From a virus: a stretch of DNA of 39,337 bases. This document shows positions 1 through 5,721 of the stretch, in pieces. The notes beneath the pieces were generated by a model, which searched no databases, was not told the DNA's origin, and was given only the letters and a program-made list of their open reading frames with translations. Location: positions 1 through 39,337 of the IMG/VR virus record IMGVR_UViG_3300030107_005022, one strand, 5' to 3'. The position numbers and the translations under genes were made by a program. The number at the start of each line of letters is the position of its first letter. Within the stretch, counting starts at the first letter, position 1.

Positions 1-54
1 GCCGTTGGTGTAATAGGTTCAGCTAGAATCGTATGGTTTAAGATTAAAAAGTGA
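1..54 (+). CDS. 3' end of an unidentified CDS (partial)
   Basis: The window opens inside a reading frame whose last 17 residues are AVGVIGSARIVWFKIKK, followed by TGA at 52-54. The tail is hydrophobic and then basic, as at the end of a membrane protein, but the fragment is too short to identify. The next gene starts with GTG at 51, giving a GTGA stop/start overlap. That overlap is the main reason to believe this frame is coding. Confidence 0.5.
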   Translation, partial: AVGVIGSARIVWFKIKK

Positions 55-158
55 ATTGGAAACAAAAATTTATTGAAGGCATATTAATACTTCTAGTGTT
101 AGTTATACTTAGAGGTGTCTTTAAAGGGACTAAGGAAGAAGATGACGATAGAGATTGA
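51..158 (+). CDS. Small single-pass membrane protein (35 aa)
   Basis: A 35-residue frame begins with GTG at 51, overlapping the previous stop as GTGA, and ends with TGA at 156-158. It has a short polar N-terminus (MNWKQKF), a hydrophobic run of about 15 residues (roughly residues 8-22, rich in I, L and V), and a charged acidic C-terminus (KEEDDDRD). This is the layout of a one-span inner-membrane miniprotein with short flanks. The coupling to its upstream neighbour and the overlap with the ATG at 142 fit the tight packing here. Its role is unknown; a small holin-like or accessory lysis protein is possible given the holin-like gene at 2200, but nothing in the sequence proves it. Confidence 0.5.
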   Translation: MNWKQKFIEGILILLVLVILRGVFKGTKEEDDDRD

Positions 159-525
159 GAAACAAAAATACAAAGGTAAAAGAGTAAAAAGCCCTAAAGG
201 TGGATTAACAGCTGCTGGTAGAAAATACTTCAAAAGAAAAGAAGGTTCTAACCTAAAACCCGGAGTCAAGGGTAAAGCTGATACTCCTACGAAAAAGCGT
301 AGGAAGGGTAGTTTCTTAGCTCGACATTATGGTGGCCCAGCTAAACCTTTAAAAGACAAGAAAGGTAGACCAACACGACATGCATTACAAGCTAGGGCTT
401 GGGGAGAAGCAGCTCCTTCAAGTCAATCTGCTGCTAAGGCTCTAGGAGCTAAAGGCAGAAGAATGCTTGATGCATACCAACGATCAAAGAATGTAAAGAA
501 ATTCGTAAAGTTTGTAAATGACTGA
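142..525 (+). CDS. Small basic phage protein, DUF6321-like
   Basis: This is a 127-residue, strongly basic protein. I chose ATG 142 over an upstream in-frame GTG at 115 because a GGA core lies just before it and the shorter form overlaps the preceding miniprotein by only 17 nt. Its core contains KSPKGGLTAAGRKYFKR, then LKPGVKG, a KKRRKGSFLARHYG stretch and KGRPTRHALQARAWG. From memory this resembles the uncharacterised DUF6321-type small basic proteins of marine phages; the name is recalled, not searched. The composition suggests nucleic-acid binding or a minor virion protein. The stop overlaps the next ATG (ATGACTGA), so the two are probably translationally coupled. Confidence 0.7.
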   Translation: MTIEIEKQKYKGKRVKSPKGGLTAAGRKYFKRKEGSNLKPGVKGKADTPTKKRRKGSFLARHYGGPAKPLKDKKGRPTRHALQARAWGEAAPSSQSAAKALGAKGRRMLDAYQRSKNVKKFVKFVND

Positions 526-781
526 TTTAGTTATAAAATATTATTATGAGTGTTGTCCTTCTTGTACAAATTACAGGGATACAGCTTTTAAGACCAGCGA
601 AGAAATAAAACATGCCCATCCTAACTACAGCAGAATTGTAGAGCTAGATTTGGTGAATGATGAATTCGCAGTTGAAAGGTATTCCAATTACAGTACAGGT
701 TCTGACAAAGAAGTTATCTTCTCCAAGAATTCAGCAGGTAGGTTACCTAATGAAGGAGAGATACTGACATTACTAGAATAA
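518..781 (+). CDS. Thioredoxin/glutaredoxin-like small protein
   Basis: An 87-residue protein starting at ATG 518, overlapping the previous stop by 8 nt. The N-terminus reads as a beta strand (DLVIKYYYE) followed immediately by a C13-P-S-C16 motif and a helix, the arrangement of the thioredoxin-fold active site. The C-terminal half (VELDLVNDE, then a strand and KNSAGRLPNEGEI) could complete a minimal thioredoxin/glutaredoxin fold. Known family members transfer electrons through the CxxC disulfide; phage versions can support ribonucleotide reduction or disulfide control. No reductase gene is in this window. Divergence is high, and the cis-proline loop seems altered, so the exact activity is uncertain. 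Confidence 0.6.
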   Translation: MTDLVIKYYYECCPSCTNYRDTAFKTSEEIKHAHPNYSRIVELDLVNDEFAVERYSNYSTGSDKEVIFSKNSAGRLPNEGEILTLLE

Positions 782-848
782 TAAAATTTCCGGGGGTCGG
801 CCATTTCAGCATAGTTGGTTTTAGAAATTATATACATAGGAGAAGAAA

Positions 849-1343
849 GTGACAAGCAATTTTATAGATGAGAAAGAGAAAACAGCTTTAGCAGATTTAG
901 ATTATTCATTAGGATTGATAAAGAATAATAAAGAAGTTTGCTGGAGAAAAGTTAAGAATGAACAAGGAGTAGAAGAAGAGCAGTTAAATCCTGTAACAGC
1001 AATGTTAATCATGGCTACTCAGTTGGTAGGCATAGATAAAATAACAGAAAAGACTTTAAAAGAGTTTTTAACACGATTAAAGATGATGGAAGCGATTGGA
1101 AATGTTTTAATTGTAGACCCTGAAGGACAAGTCAGGAATCATAACGAACATGAATTAAAGCTTCACATGGGTTTAAGTACTACAGCCCATCGATTAGACA
1201 AGAGAAAATTCAGGAATCGAATTTCTAATTGGGTAGAAACTAGAGCTCAAGAGATAAAAGATTCAGAATCTGCTAGTATAATAAATCAGGAGGAAAATAA
1301 TGCAGATACGGAAACAGGGGACTCACCCAAAAAGAATAACTAA
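849..1343 (+). CDS. Conserved-looking hypothetical protein
   Basis: A 164-residue soluble protein starting at GTG 849; AGGAG at 838-842 with a 6-nt gap supports this start. It looks mostly helical, with an acidic C-terminal tail (residues about 140-164) that overlaps the following HNH gene by 44 nt. I recognise no catalytic motif or domain. The segment around residues 50-95 is the most hydrophobic and regular (helices beginning near TAMLIMATQ and TLKEFLTRL) and is probably the folded core. It is the first gene after a 67-nt gap, so transcription could begin just upstream. Function unknown. Confidence 0.7.
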   Translation: MTSNFIDEKEKTALADLDYSLGLIKNNKEVCWRKVKNEQGVEEEQLNPVTAMLIMATQLVGIDKITEKTLKEFLTRLKMMEAIGNVLIVDPEGQVRNHNEHELKLHMGLSTTAHRLDKRKFRNRISNWVETRAQEIKDSESASIINQEENNADTETGDSPKKNN

Positions 1344-1734
1344 ATATGACGTACAACAGAGAATAGCTAAAAAACGAGATGTTTTTGATTATTTAGGTAG
1401 AAATCCTAAAGAGGATATGCAAACCGATAAACTAAAAATTCGGTTAATTAGAGAAGGCATGTTAAAACCTAAATGTGATGATTGTGATAGAGATCAATGG
1501 AGAGATGAGACTATTACTCTTGAATTAGATCATATAGATGGAAATAAAGAAAACAACTCTTTAGCAAATCTTCGGCTGCTTTGCCCCAATTGTCACTCTC
1601 AAACTCCTGAATATAGAAGTAGAGTAGGACAAACCCAAGAAGACAGAGACCAAAGAAGTAAAGATTACAGACAAAATATGGATCAGATAATAGCTGATGG
1701 AATAAAATTAAGAGAGAAACGATTAGGAGAATAA
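1300..1734 (+). CDS. HNH endonuclease
   Basis: A 144-residue protein with a clear HNH nuclease core. It contains a C59-x2-C62 pair, then LELDHIDGNKENN (D77, H78, N82), LANLRLLCPNCHSQT (N90, C95, C98, H99). The four cysteines fit the structural zinc site of this family, and the His/Asn residues form the metal-bound beta-beta-alpha active site that nicks or cuts DNA. The start ATG 1300 follows a strong AGGAGG (1289-1294), inside the end of the upstream gene. Phage HNH proteins are either free-standing homing nucleases or helpers of terminase packaging. Its position among small accessory genes does not decide between them. An AGTATAAT box at 1275-1282 lies just upstream. Confidence 0.9.
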   Translation: MQIRKQGTHPKRITKYDVQQRIAKKRDVFDYLGRNPKEDMQTDKLKIRLIREGMLKPKCDDCDRDQWRDETITLELDHIDGNKENNSLANLRLLCPNCHSQTPEYRSRVGQTQEDRDQRSKDYRQNMDQIIADGIKLREKRLGE

Positions 1735-1735
1735 A

Positions 1736-2203
1736 ATGGATTTTAAAAACATGAAGGTATCAATCGGTATTGTCATAACCATTATAGCTCAAGCTTTTGG
1801 AATAATTTGGTATGTAGCCCAATTAGATAGTACTGTAGGAAATTTAAATACAACTGTATATGCTCTTGAAGAGCAAGCTACTAGTGTAGATATTGCAGTT
1901 TTAAACTCAGATGTAGATAATCTTAAAGAAGAACTTTTAGATTTAAAACGTATGATCGAAATACTTTCTGAAGAACTAAAAGATAAAGAATTTGATAGTT
2001 CTCATTTAGAAAGATCGATAGAACATCTAGAAGAAGAATATATTAAATTAGAAGACGAAGTAGATGCTTTGGAAGCTAAGGATTTAGTAATAGAAAACGA
2101 GATGAGAACTATAATGTCGGATCACTCAAGTTTTGGAGACATTCTAAAAGATTTGGGCAAGGGTGGTTATGCAGACAATAGACATTATGGGGACTATAAA
2201 TGA
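1736..2203 (+). CDS. Membrane-anchored coiled-coil protein (paralogue 1)
   Basis: A 155-residue protein with one N-terminal membrane segment at about residues 8-28 (VSIGIVITIIAQAFGIIWYV), followed by a long acidic heptad-like coiled coil (roughly 30-125) and a short polar tail. The first 36 residues match the start of the protein at 2494-3204 (shared IWY[VI]AQLDS), so the two are paralogues. The topology, an inner-membrane anchor with a coiled coil projecting outward, resembles phage inner-membrane spanins. The neighbouring holin-like gene, with an ATGA overlap, fits a lysis cassette. No outer-membrane lipoprotein partner is visible, so spanin is only one reading; a superinfection or envelope function is possible. 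Confidence 0.75.
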   Translation: MDFKNMKVSIGIVITIIAQAFGIIWYVAQLDSTVGNLNTTVYALEEQATSVDIAVLNSDVDNLKEELLDLKRMIEILSEELKDKEFDSSHLERSIEHLEEEYIKLEDEVDALEAKDLVIENEMRTIMSDHSSFGDILKDLGKGGYADNRHYGDYK

Positions 2204-2484
2204 GTGCCATACATAAATGGAGATGGACAGCTTTAATCGTATATTTAATTATTTGTGTATATGATTTTATGGTAGTTCCTATTTATTATGGGGTAGCTAG
2301 AATGGGATTAGATTTAGCTGATTATATGAGTCATTTGCAAGAGATTGAAGACCCATTAGTACAAATGGAGTATTTAAAGAAACTTGTATCACAACACGAA
2401 CCATTTACTCTGAAAGGTGGTGGACTATTCCACTTGTCATTCGGAGCTTTATTAACAGGAAGCGTGTTCGGAAAAGAGAAATAG
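2200..2484 (+). CDS. Putative holin-like membrane protein
   Basis: A 94-residue protein with two hydrophobic segments: residues about 10-30 (containing ALIVYLIICVYDFMVVPIYY) and a C-terminal one around FHLSFGALLTGSVFG (75-91). The pattern of an N-terminal WRW, a DF...P motif in the first membrane segment and a small-residue-rich C-terminal helix ending in charged residues resembles putative holins of marine phages as I remember them. Holins permeabilise the inner membrane at the end of infection. It starts with an ATGA overlap after one coiled-coil protein and is followed by a paralogue of that protein, forming a three-gene set. I see no endolysin beside it. Confidence 0.6.
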   Translation: MSAIHKWRWTALIVYLIICVYDFMVVPIYYGVARMGLDLADYMSHLQEIEDPLVQMEYLKKLVSQHEPFTLKGGGLFHLSFGALLTGSVFGKEK

Positions 2485-2493
2485 GAGCTTATA

Positions 2494-3204
2494 TTGAAAT
2501 TTATTAAAGACACTAAAATAACTGTAGGAATGGCAATGGCCGTGATTATGCAGGCTAGTGGTGTTATTTGGTATATCGCCCAGCTTGACTCTAATGTAAC
2601 TAGCTTACAAAATAATATACAGGTTCAAGCAGGACAAATCAATACTTTAAATGTTCAAATTAGTCAATTATCAAAAGATTTTAATATATCTTTAAATTCT
2701 GAGATCGATAAACTACAAGACGATCAAAGTTATACTAAAGAAAAAGTGTCTTCAATTGAAACAAAAGTGTCTAGTTTAACTGACAATGGGATTAAAGATG
2801 ACATATCTTTTGTAAAAGAGAGAGTGGCTTACTTAGAAGCTACTTCAAATGATGTTATGGAATTAGAACATAAATTGGCAACTGTAAAAGATGACATCAC
2901 TAATATCAGCAATCTTATGTTAAACATCGAAAATACTTTAAACGATATAGAACCAAACGATTATAAATATGAACTTGATAATTTAGAGTATGAATTGAAA
3001 TCTGATCTCTCAGAGTTAGACTCTTCTATTGATTCTGTGGAGAGTAAAATAACTGAAATAGAAATATCTATTTTAAACCTTGTAAGAAATAATGATTTCG
3101 TATACACTACTATGGTAAGTCAAAATGAATTAAATCAATTGAAAGATGAGATCAATCTCTTAAAGGAAAGAGTTACTTGGCTTGAAGCAACACCAAATTA
3201 TTAA
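2494..3204 (+). CDS. Membrane-anchored coiled-coil protein (paralogue 2)
   Basis: A 236-residue protein starting at TTG 2494; AGGAG at 2483-2487 with a 6-nt gap supports this unusual start codon, and there is no nearby ATG. Residues 8-27 form a membrane segment (GMAMAVIMQASGVIWYI), closely similar to the protein at 1736. The rest is an extended coiled coil with two similar peptides, VKERVAYLEA (about residue 110) and LKERVTWLEA (at the C-terminus), suggesting internal duplication. It lacks enzymatic motifs. By topology it may be a spanin-like or envelope-spanning protein. A longer coiled coil than its paralogue would reach further from the membrane. Confidence 0.75.
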   Translation: MKFIKDTKITVGMAMAVIMQASGVIWYIAQLDSNVTSLQNNIQVQAGQINTLNVQISQLSKDFNISLNSEIDKLQDDQSYTKEKVSSIETKVSSLTDNGIKDDISFVKERVAYLEATSNDVMELEHKLATVKDDITNISNLMLNIENTLNDIEPNDYKYELDNLEYELKSDLSELDSSIDSVESKITEIEISILNLVRNNDFVYTTMVSQNELNQLKDEINLLKERVTWLEATPNY

Positions 3205-3214
3205 AGGATAGAGG

Positions 3215-3484
3215 ATGAAAGCAGAAGATATAAAAGAACATTTAGCTGAGTTGAATGAAGAAGCTATACTATACGATGATTATGACGAGGCTTTAATAGG
3301 GATAGGACATAGAAATGGTTCCGGTGCTATAGCAGCTTATGACCTAGATAAAGTTTTTAAAGAACTTGAGAAGATGTTAGGGCCTGATTGTTCAGAAGAA
3401 GATGTTATTGAATATTTTGATTTTAACGTAATGGGTACATGGGCCGGAGAATATACACCCATATTTATAGAGGTGATGAAATGA
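3215..3484 (+). CDS. Conserved phage hypothetical protein
   Basis: An 89-residue acidic protein. AGGAT lies shortly before ATG 3215. The central part (EALIGIGHRNGSGAIAAYDL) followed by EYFDFNVMGTWAGEYTPIF matches, from memory, a small family widespread in phages. In those relatives a strand-turn-strand segment ends in a YDxxK motif, and a later 'FxFNVxGxWxGExTPxF' signature follows. No function is known to me. Its stop overlaps the next start as ATGA, so the next small gene is likely co-translated. Confidence 0.7.
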   Translation: MKAEDIKEHLAELNEEAILYDDYDEALIGIGHRNGSGAIAAYDLDKVFKELEKMLGPDCSEEDVIEYFDFNVMGTWAGEYTPIFIEVMK

Positions 3485-3645
3485 AGACAGAAATTCCTTT
3501 AAAACCATGTAAATTTATAGTATCTGTTGAGTTTGAAGCTCATGAAAAACTCTCAGATGAAGAAGTAAAACAAGTTTTATTTGACAAATTAAGTACAAAA
3601 ACTAGAGTATTTAAAGAAGTTGAAGTTTTATGGCGAGTTGAATAA
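3481..3645 (+). CDS. Small hypothetical protein (54 aa)
   Basis: A 54-residue frame from ATG 3481 to TAA 3645. An upstream in-frame ATG at 3439 exists, but the ATGA overlap with the preceding stop makes 3481 the likely start. The protein has alternating strand and helix character (FIVSVEFEAH, then LSDEEVKQVLFDKL, then a final strand EVEVLWRVE), as in a small alpha/beta fold. No family recognised. The stop overlaps the next ATG (TAATG), continuing the run of coupled small genes. Confidence 0.6.
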   Translation: MKTEIPLKPCKFIVSVEFEAHEKLSDEEVKQVLFDKLSTKTRVFKEVEVLWRVE

Positions 3646-3827
3646 TGCCTAGATATTCTTATCATTGTAAAGAATGTGATATAACTTTTGAAAAAAGAGA
3701 GAGTTATAACAGTAATGACACAATAGATTGTGAAAAATGTAATAAGATATCTGCAGTTAGACAATTTAGTCCACCTTTGATAATTTTTAAAGGAGATGGT
3801 TGGTATGTTAACAGAAAAGATAAATAA
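3645..3827 (+). CDS. FmdB-type zinc ribbon protein
   Basis: A 60-residue protein with two CxxC knuckles: C8-x2-C11 (YHCKECDITFEK) and C29-x2-C32 (IDCEKCNK). It ends in the motif PPLIIFKGDGWYVNRKDK. This is the layout of the FmdB/putative regulatory zinc-ribbon family, whose members carry two CxxC pairs and a GxGWY-like tail. The cysteines should bind one zinc ion. The molecular function of FmdB-like proteins in phages is not established; transcriptional regulation is a family-level guess. It is the last gene before the 197-nt non-coding region. Confidence 0.85.
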   Translation: MPRYSYHCKECDITFEKRESYNSNDTIDCEKCNKISAVRQFSPPLIIFKGDGWYVNRKDK

Positions 3828-3828
3828 A

Positions 3829-3855
3829 TTGTCAAGTTATGTAATATATAATATA
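3829..3855 (+). repeat. Inverted repeat, left arm
   Basis: The left arm begins TTGTCAAGTTATGTAATA and pairs with 3939-3965. By hand alignment 25 of 27 positions match, with mismatches at arm positions 8 and 10. The arms are separated by 83 nt. Confidence 0.85.
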
Positions 3856-3869
3856 TATAGTATAGTAAT

Positions 3870-3899
3870 AAAGAATATAGTACTAAAGAGTATAGTACT
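3870..3899 (+). repeat. Two 15-bp direct repeats (iteron-like)
   Basis: AAAGAATATAGTACT (3870-3884) is followed directly by AAAGAGTATAGTACT (3885-3899), 14 of 15 identical, with a weaker third unit at 3900-3914. Each of the first two units ends in the palindromic hexamer AGTACT. They lie in the loop of the large inverted repeat. Confidence 0.75.
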
Positions 3900-3938
3900 A
3901 TTAGAGTATATAATAGTATTAGTACTTTATATATTATT

Positions 3939-3965
3939 TATATTATATATTACATGAGTTGACAA
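3939..3965 (+). repeat. Inverted repeat, right arm
   Basis: The right arm ends TACATGAGTTGACAA and is the reverse complement of 3829-3855 at 25 of 27 positions. The arm contains a perfect TTGACA hexamer, so a promoter and the repeat may overlap. Confidence 0.85.
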
Positions 3966-3994
3966 ATTAAAAATTCTTTAAAGTTTAGTATAAT
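3959..3994 (+). promoter_or_regulatory. Promoter-like elements upstream of the thermonuclease gene
   Basis: TTGACA (3959-3964) and TATAAT (3989-3994) are both consensus hexamers, but 24 nt separate them, too far for standard sigma-70. The TATAAT box has a weaker TTAAAA at 3967-3972 with a 16-nt spacer. The box is in the context TTTAGTATAATAAT, which recurs upstream of other genes here. The GTG start at 4025 lies 30 nt downstream. Confidence 0.45.
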
Positions 3995-4024
3995 AATATA
4001 GAACCATAAGTTAAGGAGAATATA

Positions 4025-4381
4025 GTGTTTGAATATAAAGCGAATTTAGTTAAAGTTGTTGATGGAGATACCATTGATGTTGATTTAGATTTAGGTTTTG
4101 GAGTTTGGCTAAAGAAACAAAGAGTTAGACTTTATGGAATAAATACTCCGGAAAGCCGGACAAGAGACTTAGAAGAGAAAAAAAGGGGTTTAGCTGCTAA
4201 GGATAGAGTTGTAGAGCTTATAGAGAATTGTGAAGAATTAAGCATAAAAACTATAATAAACAAAAAAGCTAGAGGAAAATATGGAAGAATTCTAGCTGAT
4301 ATCTTGGCTGATGGAATTAATGTCAATCAACTCCTAGTTTCTGAAGGTCATGCTGTCGAATACTTTGGAGGGAAAAGATGA
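4025..4381 (+). CDS. Staphylococcal-nuclease-like thermonuclease
   Basis: A 118-residue protein with the SNase fold signature. VVDGDTIDVD (D13, D15) is followed by RVRLYGINTPES, with R35 and E43, and later KARGKYGRILADI with R88. These correspond to the catalytic Arg, Glu and Arg of staphylococcal nuclease and to acidic calcium-site residues. The family cleaves DNA and RNA to 3'-phosphate products using calcium. There is no signal peptide, so it should act in the host cytoplasm, for instance in host DNA breakdown or nucleic-acid turnover. Start is GTG 4025, supported by AAGGAG at 4013-4018. It ends with an ATGA overlap into the membrane protein at 4378 and is the first gene after the AT-rich control region. 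Confidence 0.9.
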   Translation: MFEYKANLVKVVDGDTIDVDLDLGFGVWLKKQRVRLYGINTPESRTRDLEEKKRGLAAKDRVVELIENCEELSIKTIINKKARGKYGRILADILADGINVNQLLVSEGHAVEYFGGKR

Positions 4382-5700
4382 TCAACAAAATTAAAAATAA
4401 AATAAAGAGCCTAACTTTTAAAAGTGTCTTAAAAGGTGTAGGTAAACTTTTTTTAAATACATTCACTATAGCTACGCTGAGTATAGGTACTATGGGATTA
4501 TTTTTATCCTATATAAATCCAACTGCGTATATAGCTCAACAATTTCCAAATTTACAAATGGGAGCTTACACACTTGAAACCTTATTTGCTGATGTCAAAT
4601 ATTGGCAATCATTAGGGTATATAGCATGGTCTATATCAGGTGGAACAATAGCTTTAGGATTAGCTATGCATATAAGAAGCTTAGGTAAAGTGATTAGAGC
4701 AATTAAAGCTAGCCCAAGAGCAATAATTAACTTCCCTATGAATACTTACAAAAAAGTAAGAGCAGGGAGAGATTGGTTACTAACTAAAATAAATTATCTT
4801 AACGAAGAATCAGCTAAATGGAGAACAGCTTTTAATATAGCTAAATCACCTTATAGCTTACTCAGATCATTAGGCTTTAGTCCACAAATGGCTGTAGGTC
4901 TTCTTTTTGCAGGTAGTTCAGTAGGTGGTGGTGTAATTGTTAATGAAACTGTATTAAAAGATAGAACTTTTGAGAATGGAGATGCAGGATACTACAACAG
5001 TAACAATGCTACAGGAAATATTAATATTCCTGATGAAACCTTAGAACAAGCTTTAGAAAGACAAGATTCTGACAACACGCTTAGAATTATTGTAGGAACT
5101 TTACCAATCCAAGAAGTATCAATTCAAAATGTGAGTATAGGTACTGCTTATAACTCATCAACTTTGCCACAAGGTAAAAGTGAAGCAATCCTTGTAGAAG
5201 GGACAAACTCAGGTGGTGTTTCGACTTATTTAGAAGTTGGAGAATTAATATTTGAAAAGAATAGGTGTAAACAGCTAATCGTGGAAAACGTCACAAGTCA
5301 TACTATCGAGATCATTGGCAACCTATCAGATGGACAGAGTATCACTCAAAGTGCTGGAACCGGCCTTCGGAGAGCTATAATAGGGGGACATTTCCAAAGC
5401 AAGTCGCTAAAAACTGATTATGGTTTGTATGACCGAATTCATTTGTCAGCCGACACTAACAATGTCAATGGAAAAATTGGCAAGTTAGTAATGTCTAACA
5501 TAGTGAGTAAGGGAGGAACCTGTAACCTTAAAAGAATTAAAGCTGATACTATTAGAATTAATCACAATAGGATAGGAGCAGGTGACGGATTCGCAGCAAA
5601 AGATTTCAAAATCGAATCTTCGGTAAATGCCGTTCATTGGATTGTTGACGATAATGCAGAATTATTAACATCAGAACCTGCGAGCTTGCCTACAGAATAA
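4378..5700 (+). CDS. Multi-membrane-segment protein with beta-rich C-terminal domain
   Basis: A 440-residue protein I cannot assign to a family. Hydrophobic segments lie around residues 25-47 (LFLNTFTIATLSIGTMGLF), 78-98 (GYIAWSISGGTIALGLAM) and 172-190 (AVGLLFAGSSVGGGVIV), interspersed with basic stretches. From about residue 230 the character changes to a repetitive, strand-rich segment (for example EAILVEGTN, then KQLIVENVTSHTIEIIGNL and AIIGGHF) that resembles a small parallel beta-helix, and it ends in a polar tail. This could be a virion-associated or ejected membrane protein, or a membrane-anchored surface protein. It is translationally coupled to the thermonuclease and precedes probable virion genes. 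Confidence 0.65.
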   Translation: MINKIKNKIKSLTFKSVLKGVGKLFLNTFTIATLSIGTMGLFLSYINPTAYIAQQFPNLQMGAYTLETLFADVKYWQSLGYIAWSISGGTIALGLAMHIRSLGKVIRAIKASPRAIINFPMNTYKKVRAGRDWLLTKINYLNEESAKWRTAFNIAKSPYSLLRSLGFSPQMAVGLLFAGSSVGGGVIVNETVLKDRTFENGDAGYYNSNNATGNINIPDETLEQALERQDSDNTLRIIVGTLPIQEVSIQNVSIGTAYNSSTLPQGKSEAILVEGTNSGGVSTYLEVGELIFEKNRCKQLIVENVTSHTIEIIGNLSDGQSITQSAGTGLRRAIIGGHFQSKSLKTDYGLYDRIHLSADTNNVNGKIGKLVMSNIVSKGGTCNLKRIKADTIRINHNRIGAGDGFAAKDFKIESSVNAVHWIVDDNAELLTSEPASLPTE

Positions 5701-5721
5701 TAAATGAGGATAGAAAAATAG

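Larger units (their letters stand above)
3828..4024 (+). promoter_or_regulatory. AT-rich intergenic region with inverted repeat: candidate origin or control region
   Basis: This 197-nt gap is the largest non-coding stretch in the window and is almost entirely A/T until its right end. It holds a near-perfect 27-bp inverted repeat (3829-3855 and 3939-3965), 15-bp direct repeats between the arms (3870-3899), several TAGTACTA palindromes, a TTGACA at 3959-3964, a TATAAT at 3989-3994 and an AAGGAG ribosome site at 4013-4018. The combination of repeats, palindromes and easily melted DNA is typical of replication origins and of operator regions. It separates accessory/lysis genes from the nuclease gene at 4025. 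Which function it serves cannot be decided from sequence alone. Confidence 0.6.

Noticed and set aside
782-848. Possible tRNA or terminator in the gap before the gene at 849
   Set aside because: The gap is shorter than a tRNA and shows no cloverleaf pairing or strong stem with a T-run.
3439-3480. Upstream ATG extending the small gene at 3481
   Set aside because: It lies inside the preceding gene without a ribosome site, while ATG 3481 has an ATGA overlap typical of this genome.
3870-3914. CRISPR-like reading of the 15-bp direct repeats
   Set aside because: The units are adjacent with no spacers, are A/T simple sequence, and number only two to three.
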